Shown: one piece after another, positions 11,391-27,063 of the stretch
Layout of the letters: every line of letters begins with the position of its first letter
Numbering within the stretch: position 1 is the first letter of the stretch
Assembly (NCBI RefSeq): GCF_947623445.1
Contig: NC_135245.1
Location: forward strand, 17,677,501-17,741,500
Source of the DNA: Clavelina lepadiformis
Lineage: Eukaryota > Chordata > Ascidiacea > Aplousobranchia > Clavelinidae
Length of the DNA stretch: 64,000 bases
Reading direction: 5' to 3'
The notes under the pieces: generated by a model
The model's input: the letters and a program-made list of their open reading frames with translations, nothing else
Database searches by the model: none
What the model was told of the DNA's origin: nothing
Translations under genes and position numbers: made by a program

Positions 11391-12028
11391 CATGTCTTTA
11401 CTGTGTGCTTTATTGACTTCTTACCTACACGTTTTCGACATCATTCATAGTAGACTGCAAGCAATCGAAAAAACTAGAAGTGGAAACCCGAATCAACCTC
11501 ATATAATAATCGAAACTCGACAAATGTATGTAGAATGCACTGTTTACTTAGCAATAAATTTCTGCTGGAATGATGCAGTAGGCTGACAACAATCGTTTTT
11601 CTCACTTCGATTGTGTTTATGTTCGACCGAACAAATCGTGCAAACCTCCAAAAACAAGTTCCGTTTCATTGAGTGTTGTTTCAGTTAGAACAAGGTTCTG
11701 GTGTCGCTTTGGGATACGAATTCTGTCAAATAAATAACAACATTGCATTGAAAGTGTTTCAAACTTTCTTCGTTGCATTGAAATGGTTTATTAGAGCGCC
11801 TGACTTGTGCTTGCTGCTCCTTTATGTGTCGCCAGTTTGCAAAAGGTTTGTGTATGGCCGCAAAAGCGTACTCACTGTCAGGGATCCGTGAAGCGTTGTT
11901 GTTCATTACAGTTAGGTTGTTAGTGATGTAGAATAAGCTTAGCCCAAGCCAGAAATGAGGAAACGTGAAGGATTATTTTATTAAAACTATTTCGTTTAGC
12001 TTTAATTCGATATTGTTATTTACAACAG
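11391..12028. other. 3' flank of SLC17 gene
   Basis: No recognised coding exon. The first part should be the SLC17 3' untranslated region. I looked here for the earlier exons of the HPD pseudogene that follows and did not find them. Confidence 0.4.
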
Positions 12029-12863
12029 ACCTGAAACAGATTCATTTGATCACATTGTTGGCAACCAAACTGACCGTGGCAAATGAGATTTTACACGATT
12101 CATCCCAAAAGTTCTTTAAACTATCTGAACTTTTCGGTAAATTTTAAAATTATGCACAACGACGTGCACCCTCAGACCGACTCACTGGGATCAGTTCACA
12201 CCGACTACACGACTTCCTGATGCAATGCAGACAAAATCCTTATGGATGACACTGATGAATCTACCTGATTTGTAGGTACGATAATACGATTATGGTCAAC
12301 TGATGATGATCTGATACACACGGAGCACTCAGGTCACTTTGTTTTTCATTGTCACAAACTTCCAACAGACCATACAAATACCAATCAATGAGAAAGCGCC
12401 GTTGCCCAACACATCGCCATGGGAACCAACAACATATTAAACTCTGATAAGTAAGTTTTTCGTAATGAAGGAAGGCTTTCCAGAAACGCTTTATTATTGT
12501 AGCAGGCATTAACCATGGCCACTACAGCAAGAAAGTTATTCTATAAAATGTCTAATGAAAACGATGTTATGACCTAATGAGTTAGTTATGAAGTATGTTG
12601 TTGTTTCAGCGGTGATAGTCCGGACTACTTTACAAATATCTGCGTGATGTTTGAGGAAAACTTTCAGGAACGAAAACTATGGTAGAAAATATAGACTTGA
12701 TTTTTTTTCGGGTTAATTTGTTATCTGAATCAACTTTACTTGTTTGGATTTCTTTTCCAGTCGTGCTGTGACTGGAAATGACTGGATGTAACCAGTTTTG
12801 AACTGAAACGTGTAAAACCGCAACAAATGCGAGTAATACGACTTTACTGTGTTAGGAACGGTT

Positions 12864-13150
12864 CTAGGTCGATTCAACCCACGGACGTTTCAACCCCGGA
12901 CGATTCAACCCACGTACGATTCAACCCAGTACCATTCAACCCACGTACGATTCAACCCGCGGACGATTCAACCCATGGACGATTCAACCCAGGACGATTC
13001 AACCCGCGGACGTTTCAACCCGCGGACGTTTCAACCCAGTAGGCCTACCATTCAACCTAGGACGATTCAACCCGCGGATGATTCAACCCACGGACGTTTC
13101 AACTCAGGACGATTCAACCCAGTACTATTCAACCCGCGGCCGATTGAATT
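12864..13150 (+). repeat. Minisatellite of a 14-15 bp GATTCAACCC unit
   Basis: About 18-20 tandem units follow the pattern (G)GAC-GATTCAACCC-xx, with the spacer varying between ACGGAC, ACGTAC, GCGGAC, AGGAC and AGTAC, and some units reading GTTTCAACCC. All units run in the same direction. The open frames across it (with repeated FNPR or STQ-like peptides) are by-products of the repeat. Confidence 0.95.
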
Positions 13151-13480
13151 GAGCACTAGACCCAACATAATGAAGCCAGTATTCGATATCCAGTAACGCT
13201 CTATTGCTGTAATGCCTTTGTGCTCCTGTTCAGAAGACCTGGTGTACCATAGTGGGAAGTGTGGTACTTGCATGATGAACAAGATCTATCATTGTGCACT
13301 TTTAAATTTTTATGGTGCCTGAACAAAATACGGTACGACTGCAATGGTACCATAACCGTTAACCATAATGTACATGCCTGTTCAGGATGGCCTAACTCTA
13401 GAGTCTAGACTAGACTGTCCAATATTAAGCTTACAATTGGCTACAAAGTAACTTGGTGATAACCTAAGCCAAAAGAATCG

Positions 13481-13530
13481 TCCGTTGTTTCAATCGTCCT
13501 AGGTTGAATCGTCCGACCACCATAGTCACA
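13481..13530 (-). repeat. Inverted remnant of the same minisatellite
   Basis: Reads as the reverse complement of the 12864-13150 units (AATCGTCCTAGGTTGAATCG), facing the main array about 330 bp away. The two opposed arrays may be the ends of one element with minisatellite-type termini. Confidence 0.7.
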
Positions 13531-13812
13531 ATACCGTAACTTTAGTTTGCTCATTGTAACCTCTAATGCAGTGGTTCTTAAACTGGGGGGCGTGTAAGAT
13601 TCATAAGGGGGGCGCGAGAGATGACAAACTGTCTATTATATGAGCTATGTCTAGACATGCTTTCTTGACTTTCGCTATAGATTCAATTTTAATAAAATTT
13701 TAAAGTGTGTCACGATGGCAATTGTATTTTTGAAATTTGGATTCTGAAATACGTCAATTGTTACGTCATAATATTTGGTGTCTCTCCGCATTGTTTTCGT
13801 TTTTCTCACAAC

Positions 13813-13833
13813 GGGGGGGGGGGGGGGGGGGGG
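13813..13833 (+). repeat. 21-bp poly-G run
   Basis: Uninterrupted run of 21 G inside the deleted hAT element. Such runs mutate quickly and are error-prone in sequencing, so the exact length is doubtful. Confidence 0.9.
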
Positions 13834-14178
13834 CGACGTAACAAGAAAAACTTTTACAAATGTATCACTTGTAGAAATACTTAATTTACACTAAATGCAT
13901 TTTCTTTAGTTTTATAATTATGATGTATACAGGAAGCCAGATGTTTTTGCTACTAACCTGTAAAAATCCGATCAGTTTACGACGTATAATTTTCGAGTCA
14001 TTAACGATTGAAAATTTGTGTGCAGTGTCGGCCACACATAGTTAAAATAGTAATGTCGCGCACCCGGTTTAAATAGGGTAAAACCAACGTCAGCCAATAT
14101 TAAAACCGTAAAATGAAGTAAAACTTAAATTTAGTATTGATTTAATAACCAGGTATTTTAGTAATTAAACTAATTGTA

Positions 14179-14367
14179 TTGACACAAAATGAGCGGAAAA
14201 AAAAGAGAAAGTATGACCAAAATTATCTTAAGTATGAATTTATAGATACCACAGTGAACGGAAAAATCGTACCGCAATGCGTAATATGCTTAGAAAAGCT
14301 AAGCAACGACGCTTTGAGACCAAGTCGTTTGCAGCGTCATCTTCATGAATATAAAGACAAAACCTAG
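14179..14367 (+). pseudogene. BED zinc-finger fragment of hAT transposase
   Basis: A 62-residue frame with KKRKYDQNYLKYEF, then PQCVICLEKLSND, then LRPSRLQRHLHEY, the C-x2-C...H-x3-5-H layout of the BED DNA-binding finger found at the N-terminus of ZBED5/FAM200-type hAT transposases. The rest of the transposase is absent, so this is a remnant, though it could still encode a short DNA-binding peptide. It is a better preserved version of the finger end seen at 6636 in the other hAT copy. Confidence 0.8.
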
Positions 14368-15201
14368 AAACAAACTTGACTGTTTAGCCGACCTAAGATG
14401 TGCATTATCTTTTACAAAGCCTCGAATTAAACGTTTGATTCCCCAAAAACAACTGCATCCTTCACATTAATGAAAGTTAATTGAAACTAAATTGTTGTTT
14501 TGTTTAATGCTTTTTATTTTGCAATGAGGTGGGGCGCGGATTTTTTAGGTACCTTCAAGGGGGGCGTGTGCCAAAAAGTTTAAGAACCCCTGCTCTAATG
14601 CTTAAGTATGCATACATAGTTGTGGGTTCGTCGATGTATTAAACTAAGCTGCTCTTCTACTTCTTGTCATCTATATGAAAACTTTGATCAACTGCAATTA
14701 AAAATGACAAAAAAGACTTCTTTTGAACCGAACAGTGATTTTTCCGACAGTTTTAACCAACATACATTTCAGTTGAGAACAATAGCCTTATGACGTCATA
14801 AAAAACATCCCAGGCCTACTGCTAAAGTGTGGCATGGTTGTTCCACATCGCTGATAAGGGTAATGCAATGTGATCAGGTGAGATAAAAAATAATTTCCTT
14901 ACCCTTTCAGGGTTTGGTGCGGAAATTTCAAGACGGTGTTTGCAGCAATTGAAAACAAACAGGCAATCAGGGAAATCTTGTCTAACATAAGACGCTTGCA
15001 CATAAGCCACACACAAGGTGGTAAGCAGCCCTAATGAATTTCACTGAATAAAACGGGTTGCGTGAAACAGTCACTCATTGCACAAACCTTTCTTGTTACA
15101 GAAGTTGTAGGCATGCAGACCACAACAACAAAGACAATCATCAGGGAAAGTGGCAAAACCCTCCCTGAGGGCTTCAAAAGTGCTGGGTGGTTAAAAAGGT
15201 G

Positions 15202-16332
15202 CTATGTAGTTCCTGATGATCCAGCAAGTACACACCACTTGGGACGCAAAGCCGCGAAAGACGAGAATCCAATCTTCTTTTCGGGATAAGTTTCTTTCCA
15301 GGAAGAATGCAGTTCCTTAAGATTGGATAATACCAGTCGCTTCTGATGCTGAACTTTCTCACCATCCTTATTTCGAACACTAACCGAATCCTTCATTCCA
15401 GGACACATTCGACTATTGTCATCACATTCATAAAAACCACGGACATCATTTTTAAGTTCTTCTGACAGCGTTTTGCCCTTGTTCTTATCACATATTCCCA
15501 AAATGCCCTTCTGCTTCTTCACATCACGACTTTTCTTCAATAGGTAGTTAGTGGCTCCAAATTCCTTCATAGTTCTATCTATTGTAAATGGTGACAATGT
15601 TAGTATCTGTACACGTTCTTGGTCGCTCTGAGACTGTACAAACTTTTCTTTTAACTGTGTCATTACGCTTTGGTAACGTTGGTAATCCTTTGCGCATTGT
15701 TCATCATCAGAATCTGAACTGTATAACGGAACTTCGTACGAAAGTTCTAGCTTCCTCTTCAATGTCCGGGTTGCTGATGCAAGTTTTTGTTTACCGTTAG
15801 TTATTTTAGTGGAGGTTGGCATGTGCGCGGTTTTAATTGGGGTTTCATCAAGATCAACTAATGTTGTATTGCGATTGACAAACGAGCTATTCACATTTTC
15901 AGGTGAACTATTGTCGACATCCATGTGCATTGCACGCGTTTCGTCGGTTTCATCTTGTTTTGATTGAACCTTTTGCCTTTGAAGAATCATTAAACACTCT
16001 ATACACACTTTAACACCAGGTACTACAACACACGGAGGATCACTTAGTTTCTCAAACATATCCAAACTAACGACACGTAATGATTTAGTCCTAGATTTCC
16101 CCGGATGTTTATTCGTCGGATCGCAACATTTTTTCTTGAGTGTAGAAAACTTTGTTAAGAGTTCCTGCTCATGATGGGAACATATCGTCTTGATGTCGTA
16201 CGTTTTACGCCCAGTTCGGAGTCTCAGCAACCTGATTTCCTCGTATTTGGTTGTGCTACGTATGAAACTGGTTCGTGTGTGTCGAAATTGGTGGCAGGAA
16301 CTTTCTTCTGAGTAAAAGCTACAGTTGTCCAT
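15202..16332 (-). CDS. Invertebrate Cys/His-containing protein, likely transposon-related
   Basis: A single open frame of 376 residues, exceptionally long for this window. The N-terminal third has an ICSHHEQELL...KKKCCDPTNKH block and VVPGVKVCIECL, giving C-H-C-C-H-C-C spacing that looks metal-binding. The middle is acidic and serine-rich (SSDSDDEQ). The end carries a FYECDDNSRMCPGMKD block and LRPKWCVLAG. I recognise this architecture from repeated uncharacterised proteins in cnidarians, insects and other invertebrates, where the LRPKWCV block is normally followed by further Cys/His residues. Here a stop follows soon after, so the C-terminus is probably lost or lies in a further exon I could not place. 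The start is the first ATG of the frame. Function unknown; mobile-element origin is inferred from family copy-number habits, not seen. Confidence 0.55.
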   Translation of the reverse strand: MDNCSFYSEESSCHQFRHTRTSFIRSTTKYEEIRLLRLRTGRKTYDIKTICSHHEQELLTKFSTLKKKCCDPTNKHPGKSRTKSLRVVSLDMFEKLSDPPCVVVPGVKVCIECLMILQRQKVQSKQDETDETRAMHMDVDNSSPENVNSSFVNRNTTLVDLDETPIKTAHMPTSTKITNGKQKLASATRTLKRKLELSYEVPLYSSDSDDEQCAKDYQRYQSVMTQLKEKFVQSQSDQERVQILTLSPFTIDRTMKEFGATNYLLKKSRDVKKQKGILGICDKNKGKTLSEELKNDVRGFYECDDNSRMCPGMKDSVSVRNKDGEKVQHQKRLVLSNLKELHSSWKETYPEKKIGFSSFAALRPKWCVLAGSSGTT

Positions 16333-18401
16333 GTCCTTGAAAATAAGTCATGGATTATATATACGATTAGAATCGACTCTAAATTACAAACAAATTAAAT
16401 ACCGGTATGTATCAATGTCATTTTGAATAAAAGGTTTGTTCATGAACAACTTTGGTATATCATCAAAAAACTCAAACAGGAGAATGTTCTTATAATTATG
16501 ACAATTACGATGAGAACTTCGCTAAAGCATGTTAAACTTACAGCATCTTTTCCTCAAGCACCAACAAAGTCATATTAGCGAGGTTTCAGTAAAAATATGA
16601 TTGTAAACAGGAAAAATGTTTTACTGGAAATATATTACATAGTGTTCAGATAAGAACTCTGTGTATATTTTGGTTCATGTTGTAAGAGATATAATTATGT
16701 TGAATTTCAGATTTTTGTCATTGTCAGACTTTATAAACATGAATTTTGTTTTATACGATTGTGATTTGAATTGGTTGTCATTAATGCAATTATGGAGACT
16801 GTGCATTTTACCATATTGCTGCAGGGTGTCAACACATCCCTATATATTTGTGCTTTTTATGTAAGTTCGCTTATGTTTTCTTTCATCAGGTCAGCCATTT
16901 TAGTGAATTGTTTCTGAACAACTTACCAATCGATCACCATGTGTTTGCTACAGAACGTTTGAAACTTTAAATACTTTACACGCCAATGCACTCATTGATG
17001 TGAAATTTGTTTGCTACCCATTTCCATTTTATAAATGTAATTGTGACCAGGGGATAGGGCGTTTGTGTCGCAATGGAAAGGTCTTTTAGTTTGAGCCTTG
17101 GCCAATTATCGTTATTTCTCTAAACGTGATTATCAGGTTACCAAGAAGGCGATGCTCTGTTAAGTGCCTCGCTTAGTGGAAGAGTGGTAGATTATGGCTA
17201 CTTTATATAAGTATATACTGTATATAAACTGGTAAATGAATAGAATTATAATAAAATACAGAGATAAATTGCAGATATTCTGATTAATGAATTTGTACTT
17301 ACATTTTGTCATCTCGGTTGGCCATTGATTGATGTTCATATACGATTGATGATCACTACTCTCAGGTTAAAACAACTTTCCCAAAATAACTAAATCTAAT
17401 CACATGCACTTATAACTGCATTATCTGCAACAACACCTGTTGAATGACTTGACAAATTTGGACTAAAAAAGTAAAAGGTAAAGATAAACTTGCCAAAAAT
17501 AATGTTAAAATACAACTGAACACTATGCCTTTAAAGTTTCTGTGTCTATATCAGCAACCTCGCAAACAAAGCTGGCTTCTTTTAGACTAACTAGTCTGCT
17601 AAACTAATGGATCACTAGTGATCCATTCCGCTCGCAAGCTGTTAAGGTCTGGATAAACTCTCACATATCTCCTGTACTGTTAGTGTAAACATATTGTGTA
17701 TATTATGCATTAGAAGGTTCAAAATGGTCATTTTGTGGTCAGGTATGCCCACTAAAGTGTATTTTATTAATAAACCAAAAATACTACATCTCTGGATTTT
17801 TTATATGTTGTAGGTAACATCTTGGGGTATAATTTACACTTAATTTAATTTCAAGGTCACGTGGCCCACAAGGTCAAACAATATGTCAAAAGGTCACAAA
17901 TATTTAACTTGCTCCTATCAAGAAAAGAATTTGGATTCCTTGTGAAATTACCTTTCTAATGACACCAGTTTCATCAAAATCGGTCTACAGGTTACCAAAA
18001 TATCAGGGCCTAAAATTTGGCGACCGCGTCCGTTTTTGCCAAAATTCGAGGGCCTATATCTCTAAAAACCACTGGTCCGATTGAGCTAATATTTTGGATT
18101 TGGGCTAATTATGCTAAGACCTCCCTACATACCAAATTTCAGCAAAATCGAAGAGGTAGGGGTTAAGATTTAACTTTTTTTTGGGTGATTTGACATGGAA
18201 TGACCGTACAAATGGAAAGTTGGCACAACCACCAAACTTATGCATGATTTACCTTCAAAACTGCAGCAGCTAATACAGAAGCAACCTTTTGAAATACGCA
18301 GTTAACGCACCCGGCATTTTTCAGTAGTGTTATGCGCTGTAACTCGCCAAATACTTTCTCAAACCAAATGCTGATGACTAAAACGCGATTCCGGATGGGA
18401 C
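16333..18401. other. No gene seen
   Basis: AT-rich DNA with only short frames on either strand and no recognised exon. The stretch 17860-18240 reads like an old interspersed repeat, but I found no second copy in this window. Confidence 0.4.
17606..17627. repeat. 22-bp perfect palindrome
   Basis: The sequence reads AATGGATCACT on one arm and its exact reverse complement AGTGATCCATT immediately after, with no spacer. It could be a dimeric protein-binding site or the centre of a decayed hairpin element; nothing nearby decides. Confidence 0.85.
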
Positions 18402-18779
18402 TGTAATGAAAAGCGGTATATTTTACCTTAGCCTGAAAGGTTTGCCCACTTACACTACAAAGTCTGTTTCCTTGTGTATATCTTAACAGTGAACTTTGAT
18501 AGACTTCAGCAATAATGACTCAGGAATGACTACTGTATAATCTGATTATATTTGAAGCTTCTTTGAACGAACAAATCAAGCTAGAGCACCGCGACAGCAA
18601 CAGCACAAAGACGTGCCGCGGCGCCGAACGCAGAAACCAAAAGGAACTGAGTAAATCAAAATGCACGAACAAGGGAACAATCGATTACGTCACGCAGTGT
18701 TATGCTTCACTGATTCCATAGATGGAAATTCTATGTAGTAAACAATTTTGTATTACATTAAGTGATATATTTATCACAT
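18402..18779 (+). repeat. Direct repeat copy 1 (about 380 bp)
   Basis: Strongly similar to 19933-20310 in the same orientation. Both contain GTCTGTTTCCTTGTGTATATC, a GGGAACAATCGATTACGTCAC block and the end GTGATATATTTATCACA, after which the flanks differ. The middle part around 18590-18640 is more diverged and more GC-rich than in copy 2. Confidence 0.88.
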
Positions 18780-19562
18780 AACCTTCCCCAAGGAAATATC
18801 GTAAGTTTTTTTGAAAAAAAAATGAACGGTATTTCATGATCATAATAAAAACAATTCTCGGTGAACAATAATTAAAACAATAGTGTGGATAACGAAAGTC
18901 AATATAACACGTTAAATGTAGATCACATAACAATAAACGTTGAAACATAGTTACAATACAATTCATATTGGCAATACATTCGCAAAAAGACAGTAATATG
19001 TTTTCTGTAACACATAAGGCAAAATTAGTATACAAAACAAACAATGATGACATTTATGTCACGACTTTAAATAGAAAACAGAGCACAGGATGTCATTTGA
19101 CACATCACGCGTATGCTAGCTGCGGTTTCTTGCGCAGGATAGCAAAATGAGGAAACGGCTGCAAATGTTTCATCTCACATGTCGTGACGCCGATTTCCGT
19201 AAACAACTTTAGTATAAAATTCTCTTATGCTCACGCGATTTCAGCATCTGGTTTTACCAGTATAGCTGTGTGAATATTTCACTTGGAAATACGCGTATTA
19301 CAAAATATATATAAAATTAGTCAAATACGTTTTGTAATTGACATTCAACATAGTGTATCGGTGTTAGCCTTGGGCATTTGTTTAACCTTCGAAAACAACC
19401 GCTATGTTTTAAAGCATAACAAAATAACACAAAGAAATATTTCTCCACGGCATGACTTAAACCGTTTAGAGAGTATGGCAACTAAGCCACCATCGATTAA
19501 GGTAAACTACACAATAACGCTATAATATATACTACATAGAGAAAAAAACAAACAAAAAATCA

Positions 19563-19757
19563 TTACTGAATGTCCAAATACCGACAAAGTGTTTTCACTG
19601 GAGTGCTTTGTTCGTCGGTCATTGTTGCATTCGAAGTTGGTTGAAGTCCAGGCGATTCATCGTCACAGTCGTTGTAGTTGATTTGTTCGAATATCAAATT
19701 GTCGAGATGTCTGTCGGCTATATCCAATGAGTGTTGTATGAGTTGTGGATGAGACAT
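19563..19757 (-). CDS. Possible terminal exon of an unrecognised gene
   Basis: Frame of 64 residues starting MSHPQLIQHSLDIADRHLD, acidic in the middle (DCDDESPGL) and ending CRYLDIQ. A plausible acceptor (TCTCAG) lies upstream on this strand with the frame open from it (TRSFED before the methionine), so this may be the last exon of a gene whose other exons lie to the right. I do not recognise the family, and no partner exon was found before the repeat at 19933. It could also be a chance frame. Confidence 0.3.
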   Translation of the reverse strand: MSHPQLIQHSLDIADRHLDNLIFEQINYNDCDDESPGLQPTSNATMTDEQSTPVKTLCRYLDIQ

Positions 19758-19932
19758 ATCTTCGAAACTTCTAGTCTGAGATCACTAGACTTCTCTCAAC
19801 CTCAAATTTAATTGTTCATAGGTTGCTCAAAAAAGAAAAGCGTAGTTCTCAGCTATTTCGGCTCCACCACACTTGTAATGGAAATGTCTTTTTTTTTTTA
19901 TCGTCAATTCGTCCTCACTCGGCTGCATCAGT

Positions 19933-20310
19933 TTGTAATGAAAGTGGTATATTGGTTCCTTTGCCTGAAAGGTTTACCCACTTACACTACAAAGTCTGTT
20001 TCCTTGTGTATATCTTAACAGTGAACTTTGATAGACTTCAGCAGTAATGACACAGGAATGACTACTGTATAATCTGATTATATTTGAAGCTTCTTTGAAC
20101 GAATACATCGAGATAGAACATTATAACAGCAACAGCACAGAGACATGTTGCGGCGTTGAACGTACGACTGAAAAGAGACTGAGTAAAACAAAATGCACGG
20201 ACAAGGGAACAATCGATTACGTCACGCAGTGTTATGCTTCACTGATTCCATAGATGGAAATTCTATGTAGTAAACAATTTTGTATTACATTAAGTGATAT
20301 ATTTATCACA
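19933..20310 (+). repeat. Direct repeat copy 2 (about 380 bp)
   Basis: Partner of 18402-18779, about 1.53 kb downstream. The final 130 bp, from ACAAGGGAACAATCGATTACG to the ATATATTTATCACA end, is nearly identical. No target duplication or inverted termini were visible, so duplication mechanism is open. Confidence 0.88.
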
Positions 20311-21299
20311 GGACTAATAGTAGGTTTTGTTGAAAGTGATACGCCAGTCAGTCGGCAGTAAATAACCTTTCTGTTAACATGTTGTAACACTTGCTCTGTA
20401 ACTGTAACGTGCAGCTTACAATCTACAATCCGGCGTTGAAGCTAACGGGAAATTCACTAGAAACGTTAACCTGTTTAAAGGTCACCAAAGCATCTCGGGC
20501 TATTGAACTTCATTGCAGGCTAGTGATGTAATCACAACTCTGACTTCACGTCACCTTAATATAGTTACTTGTAGGAAATCACCAACGCCCTTAGATTGAT
20601 AACAGCTAACAAGCCCTACAAGAGCGTTTTTCACTTCAAGAACAAGGACAACGTCAATCCACTTTTGGCTTGCGGCCTCTTCTAAAATGGCGGAAGCAAT
20701 TAACGTCTTCTTTGTTGGGTTCAAATACGATTGGCTGAGATGAAATAGGCGGGAGGTGACGTCATCGAAAAATCATAATCATTGTTTTTTCATACCAACA
20801 GCATTCTAGTTAGACATGTTGTCAAATTTATAGGCAAACCTGTCCAATGTAACCTTTTCGGAAACTTACCCAATAATCGATATGGATTTTACATTTCGTT
20901 GCTAGATATGTTTCCAAAACTCTGAGTGCATATGTTTGCCTAAAATCTAGATTATAAAACGACAGTCAAGGCTATAGTCGAGAAATATCACAGATACTAG
21001 TACTGGTAAAATAATGTATGGGCTTCACGTCACATTTTAATTGTTCTGCGCTGTAAACAAAAGTTTCCTGCTGTAAGTTATTAAACGATTACTGAATTTT
21101 TACAGTGCTTTTACTTGATGTTTTTACATTTCGGTTTCAGGGTTCTTTTCCATTAGTAAATTGTGACTACAATAATATTTGAACTTCTGAAAAAAATATG
21201 GAAACATATTTTTACAAAACTGCTAAATCTTTGCTTGCGTGACTATAAAAGGTATTTTTGCGTTTTACCGCTTATGAAAAAAAGTAGCAAAAAACTTCG
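20311..21299. other. No gene seen
   Basis: No recognised exon. A short frame beginning ATGGCGGAAGCAATTAAC near 20691 ends after about 19 codons and has a donor-free context, so I did not call it. Confidence 0.35.
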
Positions 21300-22250
21300 A
21301 TTTTGTGTAGGCTATTTATGAAAAGAATTTTGATTTGTATTTTGCCGAACATTTTTTTCAATACAGAATTACAACTTAATTCAATACAGCATTGCAAGAG
21401 GTCGTTTAACCGATTAACCTGTAACTTAAGCAACAAGCTCGTTAGGCTAAAGCTGAACAACTACAAATTCGTTAAACCAACAGATATACACTGTACTAAG
21501 GGTTGAAACTAGTTACCATGCATATGCATAAAAGTAACTTTTTACGAATACTTGATCAGTGAACGGACTGGAAAAACCAAACAGAAAATCATGAGCACAA
21601 ATAAGTTGCTTTGCCAGAATCATAAGAAAAGCTTGGATGGCGCTTGAGTTACTTACGCGTTGGGCAAGAGCATAATCACAAACCATTGTATTACCATTAA
21701 AAAAAATTACATGCCTTTGGAGACCGCTGTTTTTTATTGAATATTGGTGTTATTGGCACAGTGCTAATAATGAGGTGGCTGACAAAAAACTGTGCATAAT
21801 TCCATCAATTACAACACACAAACAGTAAGGCATATACTCTATGTTCCTTCCACACGCTACAATTACATAAACACGTTTAAAAATAAAAGCTGAAGTATTT
21901 TCTGGGTAAATGTATCGGAATCGAAGAAAATTAAAATGATCAATATAATTGCATTATATAGTACAACGGCTACTAGTACAACGCGGTTAACTACAAACGC
22001 AAGCAGACACACGGTTAAAGGTACATTAAAATATTGTGTAGCGATTTGTTGCATGATATACAAAGTGGCTATTTTGCTGACAGAATGAGCTGTACAAAAT
22101 AAGTTGTTTGGTCAGTAGGACAAGGGTAATGGCGAGAAACAGGTTAAATCAATAGTACACTAACACTGTTTACAACAGATTTCTATTAGAACAAACCTGA
22201 ACTATGGACTTAACTTTGAGCAACAAGAGATCTAAATTCTTAAGTGTCAA
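21300..22250 (+). repeat. Diverged dispersed repeat, related to 2600-3480
   Basis: Carries the same ordered blocks as 2600-3480 (TTGCAAGAGGTCGTTTAACCG, CGCGGTTAACTACAAACGC, ATATTGTGTAGCGATTTGTTG). No coding capacity was recognised. It lies just downstream of the HPD 3' end. Confidence 0.45.
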
Positions 22251-22477
22251 TTCAGACGCCCTTTATTCCAGAGTCAATCGTTATCTCCATTGCGTTGAAT
22301 TTTAAACAACTTATGTGTTTTATCATTTACAAAATGTCCAATATGTGCCACAAAATAACTTACATTTTCAAGTATTTTACCGGTAAAAAACGTTTTCATT
22401 GATCAATTGTTTGCTAGTGAAACAGACAATACATTTCGTGTATGTACAACTAGCTTATTTGCACAAGCTAAGTTGGT

Positions 22478-27063
<4,586 letters not shown>

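Larger units (their letters stand above)
13569..14592 (+). mobile_element. Internally deleted hAT element with BED finger
   Basis: Begins CAGTGGTTCTTAAACT and ends with the inverted AGTTTAAGAACCCCTG, one mismatch in 16. It is flanked by identical 8-bp duplications CTCTAATG (13561-13568 and 14593-14600). At about 1.0 kb it is too short for a full transposase and retains only a BED zinc-finger frame. G-rich subterminal GGGGGGCGTG motifs lie inside both ends. It inserted into the HPD pseudogene. Confidence 0.93.
12029..14994 (+). pseudogene. HPD pseudogene (4-hydroxyphenylpyruvate dioxygenase)
   Basis: Four segments match exons of the intact HPD gene at 22478-27063, in order but on the opposite strand. 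Segment 12029-12095 has HIVGNQTDRG, then a stop. Segment 12276-12450 matches exon 8, including GTACGA, the TCAACTGATGATGATCTGATA block and CACATCGCCATGG. Segment 12610-12692 matches exon 9 in degraded form. Segment 14911-14994 matches the last exon (NFKTVFAAIENKQA). Acceptor-like AG dinucleotides precede each segment and intron DNA is retained, so this is a genomic duplicate, not a processed copy. The counterpart of exon 10 is missing; a minisatellite and a hAT element now occupy that interval. Exons 1-6 were not found. Stops and deletions make it non-functional. Confidence 0.85.

Noticed and set aside
12849..13196. Open frame of 115 residues with repeated RFNPR/TIQP peptides
   Set aside because: It is created by the minisatellite unit length and has no start context, splice sites or family match.
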